In this document: one piece after another, positions 43,423-53,063 of the stretch | Layout: each line of letters begins with the position of its first letter | How positions within the stretch are numbered: the stretch's first letter is position 1 | Assembly (NCBI GenBank): GCA_030673895.1 | Contig: JAUTCR010000035.1 | Span: 1-64,000, forward strand | Source: Verrucomicrobiota bacterium JB023 | Lineage (GTDB): Bacteria > Verrucomicrobiota > Verrucomicrobiia > Verrucomicrobiales > Akkermansiaceae | DNA: 64,000 nucleotides | Direction: 5' to 3' | Program-made: the position numbers and the translations under genes | The notes under the pieces: model-generated | What the model was told of the DNA's origin: nothing | The model's database searches: none | The model's input: only the letters and a program-made list of their open reading frames with translations

Positions 43423-46038
43423 ATGTCTTCAGACGGAATCAAACGCATCAATGTTGCCGAGGAAATGTCGAGTGCCTTCCTCGACTACTCCATGTCCGTG
43501 ATCATCTCCCGCGCGCTGCCTGACGCGCGGGACGGACTCAAGCCCTCACAGCGGCGCTTGCTTTATGCGATGCACCACGACCTCTCCCTCAATCCGTCGA
43601 AGGCGCACCTGAAGTGTGCCCGTATCGTGGGTGAGACGATGGGTAAATATCACCCCCATGGTGATAGCGCGATTTATTCGACCCTGGTCAACATGGCACA
43701 ACCTTGGACCATGAAAGAAACCTTGGTTGATGGCCAAGGTAACTTCGGGTCGGTGGAAGGTGACGCGGCTGCGGCAATGCGTTACACCGAGGCTCGGATG
43801 ACCCACATGGGTTCTGCGATGATGACGGACCTCGAAAAGGAGACCGTCGATATGGGGCAGACCTATGACGAGAGCTCGGAAGAGCCTACGGTCTTGCCCG
43901 CGGCAATTCCCAATCTATTGGTCAACGGTGGTACGGGCATCGCGGTGGGCATGGCGACCAATATCCCTCCTCACAACTTGGGAGAGGTGATTGATGGCGT
44001 CTGCGCGCGAATCGATCGACCCACCATCTCGCTGGCTGAGATGTCGAAGATCATCAAGGGTCCCGATTTCCCGGTCAAATGCCAGATCCGGGGCACGAAG
44101 GGCATCGACAGCTATTTCGCCACCGGTCGCGGGAGCGTGAAGATGCGGGGCTATATCGAGGTCGATGAAAAGCCGTCGGGTGCGGCTGTGCTGACGATCA
44201 CCGACGTGCCGTTCAATGTGAACCGGGCCACCTTGCAGCAGCGCATTGCTGAACTGGTGCGGGAGAAGGTTCTGACGGACATCAGCGGGATGCGGGATCT
44301 GTCAGATGAGCAGACTCGTATTGAAATCACTTTGAAGCGTGATGCCCGCCCTCAGGTCGTGGTGAATCAGCTTTTCAAGCTCACCGCGCTGGAGACGTCG
44401 TTCGGGGTGAATATCCTGGCTATTCACGAGCGCCGTCCCAAGCAGATGGGATTGATGGATGCGCTGGATGCCTTCATTGAGCATCGCCGGGAGGTCATCA
44501 TTCGCCGCACGCGCTATCTCTTGCGCAAGGCTGAAGAGAAGGCAGAGAACCTTGAGGCCTTCTTGCTGGCATTGGGCCATCTGGATGACTTTATCCGCAT
44601 CATCAGGGAGTCGAAAAACCGTGATGAGGCTCGTCAGCGCCTCAAGGCCTATGACTTTCCGGTCAAGACCGCAGAAGCTCTTGGGATTCTGATTCGTGAC
44701 CAGCCATCGATCCAAGGAGATCGCTACGTTTTCACGGATCGTCAGGTCAATGCCATCCTCGAGCTGCGCTTGTATCAGTTGACCGCGATGGAGCAGGACA
44801 AGGTCAAGACCGACTACGATAACATCCTCGCCGAGATTAAGGATTTTCTCGATATTCTAGGGAGTGAGAGTCGCGTGCTGGGCATCATCAAGGACGAGCT
44901 GCTCGCGATTAAAGAGAAATTTGCCACCCCCCGCTTATGCGAAATCGTTCCTGATGAGGGTGATATCGCTATCGAGGATCTCATTGCCAATGATGGCATG
45001 ATCGTTTCCTTGAGTCACCGCGGCTACATCAAGCGGACTCCTGCCAGCGAATACCGCACCCAGGGCCGTGGCGGCAAGGGATTGCGCGGCATGGAAACGC
45101 GTGGAGCGAATGAAGATGAGGATGACTTCGTCGAGACCCTCTTCAGCGCTGGCGCTCACGACTACCTCATGTTCTTCACGAACACGGGCCGGGTCTATGT
45201 GGAGCGGGTCTATGACGTACCCGAGGGCTCCAGAGCCTCCAAGGGGCGCAGCATTCGCAACGTGCTCAATCTGCAGGCCGAGGAGAAAGTCGCGGCCGTC
45301 TTGCGTGTGGAGCGATTCCTGAACGATCGGGGTGAGGATGTCACCTTTGGGGAGGAGGACCGCTTCGTCTTCTTTGCGACCCGGACCGGCAAGGTGAAGA
45401 AGACGGCGTTGACCGATTTCCGCAATTTCCGCAAGGATGGCATCATCGCGATCAATCTGGAGGAAGGGAATGAATTGATTGGCGTGCGGCTGACCACGGG
45501 TAAGGACGAGATTGTCTTGGTGACTCGTCAGGGGCTCAGTTTGCGATTCGACGAATCCCAGGCCCGGGCAATGGGGCGTACCGCTGCCGGTGTCGCCGGC
45601 ATCAAGCCGGGCACGGACGATTATGTTGTCGGTGTCGCGCTCGTTGAGGATGAAGGGACCCTCTTGGTCGCCTCAGAGAATGGCATTGGTAAGCGCACGC
45701 CTTACGGAGAGTATCGGAGTCAGACGCGGGGCGGTAAGGGGATTATCACCATGAAGGTGACCGAAAAGACCGGGCCAGTGGTTGGTGCTCTCGCGGTCCA
45801 CGAGGAGGATGAAGTGATGCTGATCACCTCCGGCGGGCTGAGTATCCGTATCCGCGCTAATGAAGTGCGGGAAGCGGGTCGAAATACGCAAGGGGTTAAG
45901 CTGCTGACTCTCAAGGAGGGCGAGCGCCTACAGGATGTGGCCCGAGTTGTTCCTGATGCGGAGAATGAGCTTGGCCTCGACGAGGGCGCGGAAGACGTGT
46001 CCGAGGACTCGGATGCGGCAGCCGATGTTGAAGAGTGA
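43423..46038 (+). CDS. gyrA: DNA gyrase subunit A
   Basis: Cleavage-religation subunit of gyrase. Catalytic tyrosine Y121 lies in AAMRYTEAR. The C-terminal β-pinwheel contains the GyrA box form SQTRGGKGI, which separates it from ParC. In the quinolone-determining region ([20 protein letters not shown]) the residue equivalent to E. coli S83 is serine, but that equivalent to D87 is serine (S86). The tail is acidic ([20 protein letters not shown]). Co-transcribed with gyrB. An imperfect terminator-like hairpin (46060-46084) lies just downstream. Confidence 0.97.
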   Translation: MSSDGIKRINVAEEMSSAFLDYSMSVIISRALPDARDGLKPSQRRLLYAMHHDLSLNPSKAHLKCARIVGETMGKYHPHGDSAIYSTLVNMAQPWTMKETLVDGQGNFGSVEGDAAAAMRYTEARMTHMGSAMMTDLEKETVDMGQTYDESSEEPTVLPAAIPNLLVNGGTGIAVGMATNIPPHNLGEVIDGVCARIDRPTISLAEMSKIIKGPDFPVKCQIRGTKGIDSYFATGRGSVKMRGYIEVDEKPSGAAVLTITDVPFNVNRATLQQRIAELVREKVLTDISGMRDLSDEQTRIEITLKRDARPQVVVNQLFKLTALETSFGVNILAIHERRPKQMGLMDALDAFIEHRREVIIRRTRYLLRKAEEKAENLEAFLLALGHLDDFIRIIRESKNRDEARQRLKAYDFPVKTAEALGILIRDQPSIQGDRYVFTDRQVNAILELRLYQLTAMEQDKVKTDYDNILAEIKDFLDILGSESRVLGIIKDELLAIKEKFATPRLCEIVPDEGDIAIEDLIANDGMIVSLSHRGYIKRTPASEYRTQGRGGKGLRGMETRGANEDEDDFVETLFSAGAHDYLMFFTNTGRVYVERVYDVPEGSRASKGRSIRNVLNLQAEEKVAAVLRVERFLNDRGEDVTFGEEDRFVFFATRTGKVKKTALTDFRNFRKDGIIAINLEEGNELIGVRLTTGKDEIVLVTRQGLSLRFDESQARAMGRTAAGVAGIKPGTDDYVVGVALVEDEGTLLVASENGIGKRTPYGEYRSQTRGGKGIITMKVTEKTGPVVGALAVHEEDEVMLITSGGLSIRIRANEVREAGRNTQGVKLLTLKEGERLQDVARVVPDAENELGLDEGAEDVSEDSDAAADVEE

Positions 46039-46050
46039 GCCTGAATTAAT

Positions 46051-46215
46051 TCACTCAGAGCCAGCCGTTTCCTCATCGGCTGGCGGTTCGTCATTCACGC
46101 GTTGGAATTCCAGATGATTGGACGTTGAGACGAAGAAAAAGGCTGAGCCAGCAAAGGCAAGAAAGAGGAGAATTGCTAAAAAGAAGTTCAGAAACGTCCG
46201 CATCGCTGGGTTCAT
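46051..46215 (-). CDS. Small single-pass membrane protein (54 residues)
   Basis: A complete short frame from ATG (complement of 46213-46215) to TGA (46051-46053), not overlapping gyrA. The product has a typical N-terminal membrane segment (residues ~6-32, FLNFFLAILLFLAFAGSAFFFV) and an acidic tail (NDEPPADEETAGSE). The alternation of hydrophobic core and charged tail is what real small membrane proteins look like, but I recognise no family. The hairpin 46060-46084 lies within its last codons and could also end gyrA transcription. Convergent with gyrA. Confidence 0.55.
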   Translation of the reverse strand: MNPAMRTFLNFFLAILLFLAFAGSAFFFVSTSNHLEFQRVNDEPPADEETAGSE

Positions 46216-46617
46216 CTAAGCGAGAAAGCGGGTCATGGCTAGCTTGGAAATTGAGCAGATTTCGGGCTCTTAAGTGTTTCTGAGATGCTCCTTGCGGGGC
46301 GACGACATCGGCCCGTCGACGACGAAAGGGCAATTTCGGCAAAGTTTCCGAGTCCGATCGTTGTTAAATCACTCTGAATTTTCAGGTTCGGACTCATCAT
46401 TTTTTGTTCTTTCAAGTTGGGGACGGGGCGCAATGGCTGGCTATTGTGCATACCATGAGTGGCCTTTTCGTGCTGTGTTTCACCCTCTTGAGGTGAAATC
46501 TTCATTTTTAGTTCCGCCGGATTGACAAGGGGGGGCGATTTGGAACAGCGTCTTTAAGCGGTCGAGGAAATTTCAATTTCTCGTCATCTATTTTCAAGCA
46601 CACCAAAACGCGCTCTC
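46216..46617. other. Intergenic region upstream of the pilus motor genes
   Basis: About 400 bp with no convincing gene. It should hold the promoter for the genes from 46618 onward; a TTGACA at 46522-46527 is present but has no good -10 at the usual distance. Short minus-strand frames here do not look like proteins. Confidence 0.4.
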
Positions 46618-48273
46618 GTGTATTCTAATCAGGATTATCTCAGTCAATTGTTAGTGGAGGCCGGTGTTGTCACCCCAGAGGCAGCGCAAGCTGCTGGTAA
46701 CTCCGTCGAACGCCTCATCATGGAAGGCGCCGTTAACGAGGATCAGGTGACAGCAGTCATTGCCCAAAACGCCTCTTTGGAAATAGTCGACCTCTCGGAA
46801 TACGAAATTCCGCAAGATGTCGCCTCCCAGATGCCGGCGGACGTTGCCAAACGCTTCCAAGCAGTGCCTGTGCATGACGACGGGACGCAGCTGATGGTGG
46901 CCATTGCCGACGGCTTGAATTTCGAGACTCTGGACAGTCTGCCCCACGCTCTTGGTCGGGAAGTGAATCCGGTCATGGCCAATCTTTCCGATATTCAGCG
47001 TCTCCTCATGGAGGTTTACCGGGTGGGTTCTGCTGATTCTGCTGAGATTCCTGAATTCGAGGTCCTGACCATGGAGGGAGTCGAGGAGGTGAGCGAGGAA
47101 GATGCGCCTATTGTTCGCATCGTGACCAACATGCTCATCAGTGCGACCAAGATGAACGCGTCGGATATCCACATCGAGCCTCTCGAGACGACGTTGCGCG
47201 TTCGCTTCCGCATGGACGGCAAGCTGGTTGAGGTGGAAAATCACCCCAAGAAGCTGACTCCTGCCATTGTGGCTCGTCTCAAGGTGATGAGCGGCTCAAT
47301 GAGTATCGCTGAAAAGCGCCTGCCGCAGGATGGTCGGATCCAGATGCGTATCGCCGGTAAGTCCATCGATCTTCGTGTCTCCACGGTGCCATCAAACCAC
47401 GGTGAGAGCGTGGTCATGCGTATTTTGGACAAATCGGCCCTGACCCTCGGTTTGCCTCAGCTCGGTTTCTTCTCCGATGACGAGGCCGTCTTCAAGAAGA
47501 TGATTAATCTTCCGGACGGCATCCTGCTCGTTACCGGCCCCACGGGTTCGGGTAAGACGACCACTCTTTACGCTTGTTTGAACGAGATCAACAAGCCTGA
47601 CCGGAAGATCATCACCGTTGAGGATCCGGTGGAATACCAGCTCGCGGGGATTAACCAGGTGATGGTGAAGAGTGATGTCGGCATGACGTTCGCCGCCGCC
47701 CTTCGCTCGATGCTCCGTCAGGCGCCGAACATCATCATGGTCGGTGAGATTCGAGATAAGGAAACCGCTACCATCGCGATGAACGCCTCGCTGACGGGTC
47801 ACTTGGTATTCTCCACACTGCACACCAACGATGCCACTGGAGCGGTTGCTCGACTGGCGGATATGGGTATCAAGCGATTCCTCATCGCCTCCGCGGTCCG
47901 CGCTGTTCTTGCCCAACGTCTGGTGCGGGGACTTTGCGAGCGATGCAAGGCTCCTGCCGAATTGACCGAGCGCGAGATGCGAATTCTCAATATCGACCGC
48001 GAGCGTGCTGCGGCCGCCGGGGTTCTCGGGCCACAGGGTTGCCCGAAATGTCGTGACTCTGGATACAAAGGGCGAAAAGGTATTTTCGAGATTTTCCAAG
48101 TGGATGACGAAGTCCGCCACCTCATCAATGACAACCTGAGTAGTCCTGAGATGCGGAAGCGGGCCCGCGAGCTCGGCATGCGCACAATGAGGGAAGACGG
48201 CATCCGCAAGGTCCTTGCGGGTATCACTTCAGCGGAAGAGGTCATCCGCGTCACCATGGCCGACGAGAACTAA
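46618..48273 (+). CDS. Type IV pilus/type II secretion ATPase, PilB/GspE family (first of two)
   Basis: A 551-residue hexameric ATPase that powers pilus extension or pseudopilus growth. An N-terminal GspE-type domain (about 1-140) precedes the ATPase core: Walker A GPTGSGKTT, Asp box VEDPVEY, Walker B MVGEIRDKETA, His box LTGHLVFSTLHTND. A tetracysteine zinc site (CERC ... CPKC) follows. It starts with GTG at 46618. A second gene of the same family begins 21 bp downstream; the two share only the core, so this is not a recent duplication. Confidence 0.95.
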   Translation: MYSNQDYLSQLLVEAGVVTPEAAQAAGNSVERLIMEGAVNEDQVTAVIAQNASLEIVDLSEYEIPQDVASQMPADVAKRFQAVPVHDDGTQLMVAIADGLNFETLDSLPHALGREVNPVMANLSDIQRLLMEVYRVGSADSAEIPEFEVLTMEGVEEVSEEDAPIVRIVTNMLISATKMNASDIHIEPLETTLRVRFRMDGKLVEVENHPKKLTPAIVARLKVMSGSMSIAEKRLPQDGRIQMRIAGKSIDLRVSTVPSNHGESVVMRILDKSALTLGLPQLGFFSDDEAVFKKMINLPDGILLVTGPTGSGKTTTLYACLNEINKPDRKIITVEDPVEYQLAGINQVMVKSDVGMTFAAALRSMLRQAPNIIMVGEIRDKETATIAMNASLTGHLVFSTLHTNDATGAVARLADMGIKRFLIASAVRAVLAQRLVRGLCERCKAPAELTEREMRILNIDRERAAAAGVLGPQGCPKCRDSGYKGRKGIFEIFQVDDEVRHLINDNLSSPEMRKRARELGMRTMREDGIRKVLAGITSAEEVIRVTMADEN

Positions 48274-48294
48274 AACAACTTTTTAAGTAGCGAC

Positions 48295-49968
48295 ATGGAC
48301 AACCAACAAGTCATCGACCTTTTCAAAACCCGCGGGATGCTGGAAGCGGGTATGGAGCAAGAGCTCAAGAGCCAGCTCGAAAACAGCGGCAAGGACATCT
48401 CCGAGCTGCTGGCCGATTATCAGATCATTCCTGACCGGGACGCCGTTTGGCCAATTATTGCCCAAGAGCTTGGCGCCGAAATGGTGGATATTTCCTCCTA
48501 TGTGCCGCCCAAGCCCGTTTTGGCCATGGTGCCCGCCGGTTTGGCCCGTTTGCATGGAGCCCTGCCACTTAAGGTGGATGAAATGGGCCTGAGCGTGGCG
48601 CTGGTCGACCCCTTCAACCCTCAGACAATCGATGATCTCAGGCACGCTCTGGGTCAGAGCGTCAATCTCGTCATCGCCCCCAGTTACCTCGTTGAGAGCA
48701 AGATCAACGAACTCTACTCCGGAGATGGCGGCGCGATGATGCAGGATCTGCTCGGACAGATTGAGGCTGAATTCAGTGGCAAGAAAGCGAACGAACTCGA
48801 AGATGAGGCCAACTCAGCTCCAATCATTCGCTACGTCGACTTGGTGATTTATCAGGCCATCAAGGAAAAGGCCTCTGATATTCACTTCGAGCCTTTCGAG
48901 GGAGATTTCCAGATCCGTTACCGGGTCGATGGCGCGCTTTACGCCATGGCTCCGCCGCCCGCACACTTGGCTACGCCTATCATCTCGCGGGTCAAGGTGA
49001 TGGCGAATATGAACATCGCCGAGAAGCGGGTTCCTCAAGATGGCCGGATTGTGAAACAGGTTGGGGAACAGCAAGTTGATTTGCGTGTGTCTTCCTTGCC
49101 GACCACGCACGGGGAGAGTGTCGTTCTGCGGGTTCTTGACCGCTCTTCGGTCAATCTCGATCTCGATGCCCTCAATCTTCCCCAGAATGTGGATAGCTAC
49201 ATTCGGGACACAATCGAGAAGCCCAACGGAATTTTCGTGGTTACCGGACCTACGGGAGCCGGTAAGACGACGACGCTTTATGCGGCGCTTCGCCATGTCA
49301 ACCGGGTTGATACCAAGATTTTAACGGCCGAAGATCCGGTGGAATACGATGTGGACGGAATCATCCAGATTCCGGTCCAAGAGGCCATCGAGCTGACCTT
49401 TGCTCGTGTTCTCCGTGCCTTCCTCCGTCAGGATCCGGACAAGATTCTCGTTGGTGAGATTCGTGATATCGAGACCGCCCAGATCGCCATCCAAGCCTCG
49501 CTGACGGGTCACTTGGTGCTCTCCACCTTGCACACGAATGATGCCGCAGGTGCGGTCACCCGTCTCCTTGATATGGGAGTCGAGCCTTTCCTCGTTGCAG
49601 CTTCGCTGGAGGGGGTTCTCGCTCAGCGACTCGTCCGTAAGATTTGCGCGGACTGCAAGGCGGATTACGAGCCCAACGAGGCCACTGTCGCACAGCTTGG
49701 TCTTTCAGCCCATGAATTGGGAGACAAGCGCTTCTACACCGGCACTGGCTGTGAGCGCTGCGGTGGCAACGGCTATCGTGGACGACGCGGTCTCTTTGAG
49801 CTGCTTAGCGTTTCGGATCCAGTCAAGGAGTTGATCACCGAACGCGAGGCGACCGTCGTAATCAAGCAGAAGGCGATTGAGCTGGGTATGACCACCCTGC
49901 GAGAGGATGGCCTCCGTAACATTTACGACGGAACGACCACCATTGAGGAAGTTCTGAAATACACCTAA
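48295..49968 (+). CDS. Type IV pilus/type II secretion ATPase, PilB/GspE family (second of two)
   Basis: A 557-residue paralogue with all the same motifs: Walker A GPTGAGKTT, AEDPVEYDVDG, VGEIRDIETA, TGHLVLSTLHTND, and the zinc motif CADC ... CERC. The N-terminal GspE domain (VDISSYVPPKPVLAMVPAGLARLHG) is divergent from that of the first. Both ATPases appear intact, so two motors may serve one system, act as a hetero-hexamer, or serve separate filaments. PilT would lack the zinc motif and N-terminal domain, so neither is a retraction ATPase by sequence. The PilC/GspF gene follows after 83 bp. Confidence 0.94.
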   Translation: MDNQQVIDLFKTRGMLEAGMEQELKSQLENSGKDISELLADYQIIPDRDAVWPIIAQELGAEMVDISSYVPPKPVLAMVPAGLARLHGALPLKVDEMGLSVALVDPFNPQTIDDLRHALGQSVNLVIAPSYLVESKINELYSGDGGAMMQDLLGQIEAEFSGKKANELEDEANSAPIIRYVDLVIYQAIKEKASDIHFEPFEGDFQIRYRVDGALYAMAPPPAHLATPIISRVKVMANMNIAEKRVPQDGRIVKQVGEQQVDLRVSSLPTTHGESVVLRVLDRSSVNLDLDALNLPQNVDSYIRDTIEKPNGIFVVTGPTGAGKTTTLYAALRHVNRVDTKILTAEDPVEYDVDGIIQIPVQEAIELTFARVLRAFLRQDPDKILVGEIRDIETAQIAIQASLTGHLVLSTLHTNDAAGAVTRLLDMGVEPFLVAASLEGVLAQRLVRKICADCKADYEPNEATVAQLGLSAHELGDKRFYTGTGCERCGGNGYRGRRGLFELLSVSDPVKELITEREATVVIKQKAIELGMTTLREDGLRNIYDGTTTIEEVLKYT

Positions 49969-50051
49969 TTTCTTCTTCAGCCGCGACCGAAGTTTTTTCG
50001 TCTCGCGGCTTGCACACCAACTCACGCACAAGTTAGAAACCACACATCAAT

Positions 50052-51329
50052 ATGGCAAATTTTCAGTATATTGCCCTCAACGCGGCAGGGGAACAGAGTG
50101 AGGGCGTTATCGACGCGACAACGCGCGAAGAGGCCATCCAAAAACTTCAAGGGCAAGGCCTCTACCCGACCAAGGTCGGCGAGGCAGGCAAGAGCGGCGG
50201 AAAATCCAAGGGCAAGAAAAAGCCCGCTGCCAAAAAAGGCAAAGCCAAGGGCAAGGCGAAGGCTGGAGGAAAGATCAAGCCGAAGGTGCTGATGATCTTT
50301 ACGCGTCAGCTGGCAACCCTGATTGACTCCGGCCTCCCGCTCCTCCGTGGCCTTAACGTCCTGGCCAACCAAGAGCCTAATCCCGTCCTGAAAGGTACCA
50401 TCTCCTCGCTGGCGGATTCAGTGCAAGGTGGCTCGACCTTCTCGGAAAGTCTTTCCCAGCACCCCCGCATCTTCAACAAGCTCTATGTGAACATGGTGAA
50501 AGCCGGTGAGCTGGGTGGTGTTCTCGAAGTGGTTCTCAATCGTCTCGCCGAATATCAAGAGAAGGCGCAGAAGCTGAAAAACAAGATCGTCTCGGCAATG
50601 GTTTATCCGGTGATCGTGATGTTCATCGCGGTCTTCATTTTGACCTTCCTCATGATCTTCATCGTTCCTCGCTTCCAAGAGATGTTCGATGACATGGGTA
50701 ACGTCGACCTCCCGCTGATTTCCCAGATCGTTTTTGGGGCTTCGGGTTTCATGATGGCCAGGCCTCTGGTCGTTCCGAATGTGGTTTTCCTCCTCCTCGC
50801 GGTCGTTGGTATCTACCTGGCCTTCAATGCTTGGGCCAACACCAAGGGGGGGCGTTTGGCGGTTGATAAGTTCAAGCTAAATGCTCCGCTATTCGGCGAT
50901 ATTCAGCGGAAGAGCGCGGTATCGAGATTCGCCCGAACTCTGGGAACGCTGGTCAGCTCGGGTGTGCCGATTCTGCAGGCCTTGAATATCACCAAGGAGA
51001 CGGCGGGTAACGTGGTCATTTCCAACTCAATCGAGAAAGTTTACGATGCTGTTAAAGAGGGTGAATCGATCGTTCAGCCCATGCAGGCGAGCAAGGTCTT
51101 CCCTTCGATGGTGATCAGCATGGTCGATGTGGGTGAAGAGACCGGTCAGCTCCCGGAAATGCTGCTGAAGATTGCCGACGTTTACGATGATGAGGTTGAC
51201 AATGCGGTGACTGCGCTGACGTCGGTGCTTGAGCCAATCATGATTGTTTTCCTCGCGGTCGTTGTCGGTGCCATTGTTTTTGCTCTCTTCCTGCCTCTGA
51301 TTAAGGTGATTCAGGAGATGCAGGGATAA
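50052..51329 (+). CDS. Type IV pilus/type II secretion platform protein, PilC/GspF family
   Basis: Inner-membrane platform that couples the ATPase to the pseudopilus. There are two T2SSF domains (about 75-200 with GLPLLRGLNVLANQ, and 280-400 with GVPILQALNITKE) and three membrane segments (about 178-200, 237-258 and 395-418). At 425 residues it is close to the family average, but residues ~40-78 form an unusually lysine- and glycine-rich linker (KSKGKKKPAAKKGKAKGKAK) between the N-terminal domain and the first T2SSF domain. Part of the motor cluster with the two ATPases and the pseudopilin. Confidence 0.94.
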   Translation: MANFQYIALNAAGEQSEGVIDATTREEAIQKLQGQGLYPTKVGEAGKSGGKSKGKKKPAAKKGKAKGKAKAGGKIKPKVLMIFTRQLATLIDSGLPLLRGLNVLANQEPNPVLKGTISSLADSVQGGSTFSESLSQHPRIFNKLYVNMVKAGELGGVLEVVLNRLAEYQEKAQKLKNKIVSAMVYPVIVMFIAVFILTFLMIFIVPRFQEMFDDMGNVDLPLISQIVFGASGFMMARPLVVPNVVFLLLAVVGIYLAFNAWANTKGGRLAVDKFKLNAPLFGDIQRKSAVSRFARTLGTLVSSGVPILQALNITKETAGNVVISNSIEKVYDAVKEGESIVQPMQASKVFPSMVISMVDVGEETGQLPEMLLKIADVYDDEVDNAVTALTSVLEPIMIVFLAVVVGAIVFALFLPLIKVIQEMQG

Positions 51330-51369
51330 ATCTGGAAACTTCAATCGCCCTGTGCGAATCTTAACTGCA

Positions 51370-51918
51370 ATGAAAATCCAGCTTTCCCGTCCTCATTCGC
51401 GCCGTTCTGGTTTCACCATGGTGGAGCTGTTGGTGACGATTTCAATCATCATGGTTTTGATGGCCCTGGCATTCGGGACCTACACCTTGCTGCAGGGCAA
51501 GGCGAAGATTTCGAAGGCTTCCACGGAAATCAAATTGTTCGAGAATCGACTCCAAGAGTATGAAGCGGACACTGGAGAGTTTCCGGCTGGGGATGGTACC
51601 GAAAGGAGTACTAGCGAACTTTATCAGCGTCTTTATGAAGACGGGGTGTTGAACAGTTCGTCCAAGATCTACATGTCAGAGCTTGATCCTGATGGGAACA
51701 TGTTCAGCCGCCGAATTAAGAACGGCATTATCATCGACCCTTTTAAAGACAAGAACCCCTACTTCTATCTTCGTGGTGTGGACGAGAATGGCCAGCAGCG
51801 CGAAGACGCCTATAATCCTGATTTCGACCTGTGGTCTCTCGGGCCTAATGGTGTTGGACGTGGAAAAGGTGGCAACGATCAGGATGCTACCGAAGATGAC
51901 ATCACAAACTGGAGATGA
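51370..51918 (+). CDS. gspG: Type II secretion/type IV pilus pseudopilin, GspG-like
   Basis: A 182-residue prepilin-like protein. The short basic leader RRSG is cut before FTMVELLV (prepilin peptidase site G-FTMVE). One long hydrophobic helix follows, then a C-terminal globular domain with the GspG-like pattern of small loops (DPFKDKNPYFYLRG, DFDLWSLGPNGVG). ATG at 51370 is used; a frame opens 18 bp earlier. It could be the major pseudopilin of the complex encoded with the ATPases. A prepilin peptidase is not in this window. Confidence 0.88.
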   Translation: MKIQLSRPHSRRSGFTMVELLVTISIIMVLMALAFGTYTLLQGKAKISKASTEIKLFENRLQEYEADTGEFPAGDGTERSTSELYQRLYEDGVLNSSSKIYMSELDPDGNMFSRRIKNGIIIDPFKDKNPYFYLRGVDENGQQREDAYNPDFDLWSLGPNGVGRGKGGNDQDATEDDITNWR

Positions 51919-51969
51919 TCATCGGACCGTTCATGCCTGAAATCAAAACGGGGGATAGCTTATAGCGGA

Positions 51970-52590
51970 ATGTCAGAAGAAGAATCGAAGCCTGCTAAAC
52001 CAACAAAGCGGGTGGTAAAAAAGGGAGTTCGCGGCAAGCGGGCTCCTCGGAAGAAAGTTGTCATGAAAAAAGCGGCTTCCGATGAGGAGCCGCCAAAGTC
52101 CGACGAAAAAGAGAAGGCGGCTAATCAGACTGATCAGGTCTCAGAGAGTCCGGCTAAACCGTCATCGGACGAGAAACCCTCGCCGGAAAAGACCTCAAAA
52201 ACGAAAGAAGCCAGCTCCGCTCCGGAGAAGAAGGCGACGATTGAGGTGGTCGAGGAGGGTAAAGCTGAAAGCGACAAGGGCTCTGCCCAGGAAGCGTCTG
52301 AGCCATCCGACCAGTCTGGAGACAACGACGAAGGAAAAAAATCAAATCGTCGGGGACGTTCGCGTCGTGGGGGCCGCTCCGGAGAGGAGCGAAATCGCGA
52401 CTCATCGGATAAGAAAAAGTTCGACCCTGAAGAGGTCGCCGAGAAAGCTTGGCTGATTTATCAAGGGGAACTTGAGGAAGAGGGAGTCTCTCTCATCGAT
52501 CCTCGAAGAGGGCGGGAGATTGCTAGACGCTGCTTCGAACTCGCCGTCGTTTTCTGCGAAGAACGCGAACGGTTCTCATCCCAACGATAA
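51970..52590 (+). CDS. Basic, low-complexity protein with short conserved-looking C-terminal domain
   Basis: A 206-residue protein of unknown function. Residues 1-145 are rich in K, S, E, P and R (KKGVRGKRAPRKKVV; NRRGRSRRGGRSGEE) and are probably disordered. The last ~60 residues are compact and look conserved (EVAEKAWLIYQGELEEEGVS, then IDPRRGREIARRCFELA). The mix suggests a nucleic-acid- or ribosome-associated protein. It follows gspG by 51 bp; an 11-bp-arm hairpin at 52621 ends the unit. Confidence 0.65.
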   Translation: MSEEESKPAKPTKRVVKKGVRGKRAPRKKVVMKKAASDEEPPKSDEKEKAANQTDQVSESPAKPSSDEKPSPEKTSKTKEASSAPEKKATIEVVEEGKAESDKGSAQEASEPSDQSGDNDEGKKSNRRGRSRRGGRSGEERNRDSSDKKKFDPEEVAEKAWLIYQGELEEEGVSLIDPRRGREIARRCFELAVVFCEERERFSSQR

Positions 52591-52620
52591 GCGCATCAGC
52601 GACAAGAGCCTGCCAATCCG

Positions 52621-52644
52621 GGAGTCATCACACGTGGTGACTCC
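52621..52644 (+). terminator. Hairpin after the basic protein gene
   Basis: GGAGTCATCAC and GTGGTGACTCC pair over 11 positions with one G-T, around a very short loop; no clear U-tract follows. A possible terminator or other structural site. Confidence 0.4.
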
Positions 52645-53063
52645 TTGCAGTGCTTGTTGAAGGAGGACCGGGATGGTCTATCTCCTGTTTCTGGCCTCAA
52701 TGCCGTCGCATGCAGTGGACGGGTAAGACGAGGCTGGCTCCTTCCCGGGTGGATTTCTCGCTTAGGAGCTTTGGGCTGCTGTCGCAGGTAAGAGAGTCCC
52801 TCAAAGAGCGATCGTTTCGCCGGAGTCGGATTATATTGTTCAAATGTCCGTTTGGCATCTTCATCGCTCACTCGATCGCTTCGGTGCGGTGCTGTGTTTT
52901 ATTCGGACGAGTGTTTTCCGCGATGCCTCCTGCACCTAGGTCGATGGCGGGTAGAACGGTGTTCTCTTCAACGAGGTAACACGGGCGAATCTCGGGCTGG
53001 TTTTTTTAAGTTGTCATTACGACGAATTGGAGGCATGTTGAGTCGCCCCGCGTTCATCTTGTC
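52645..53063. other. Intergenic region with only a weak minus-strand frame
   Basis: About 420 bp. A minus-strand frame from 52871 down to 52596 has a protein-like first half (SDEDAKRTFEQYNPTPAKRS) but a second half of biased composition and runs across the hairpin at 52621. I do not annotate it as a gene. The region should carry the promoter of the IF-1 gene. Confidence 0.35.

Noticed and set aside
46505-46560. Promoter with TTGACA at 46522 for the pilus motor genes
   Set aside because: No acceptable -10 at 16-18 bp; not annotated as a promoter.
52596-52871. 91-residue minus-strand frame
   Set aside because: The first half looks protein-like but the second half does not, it runs through a hairpin, and no family is recognisable; evidence too weak.
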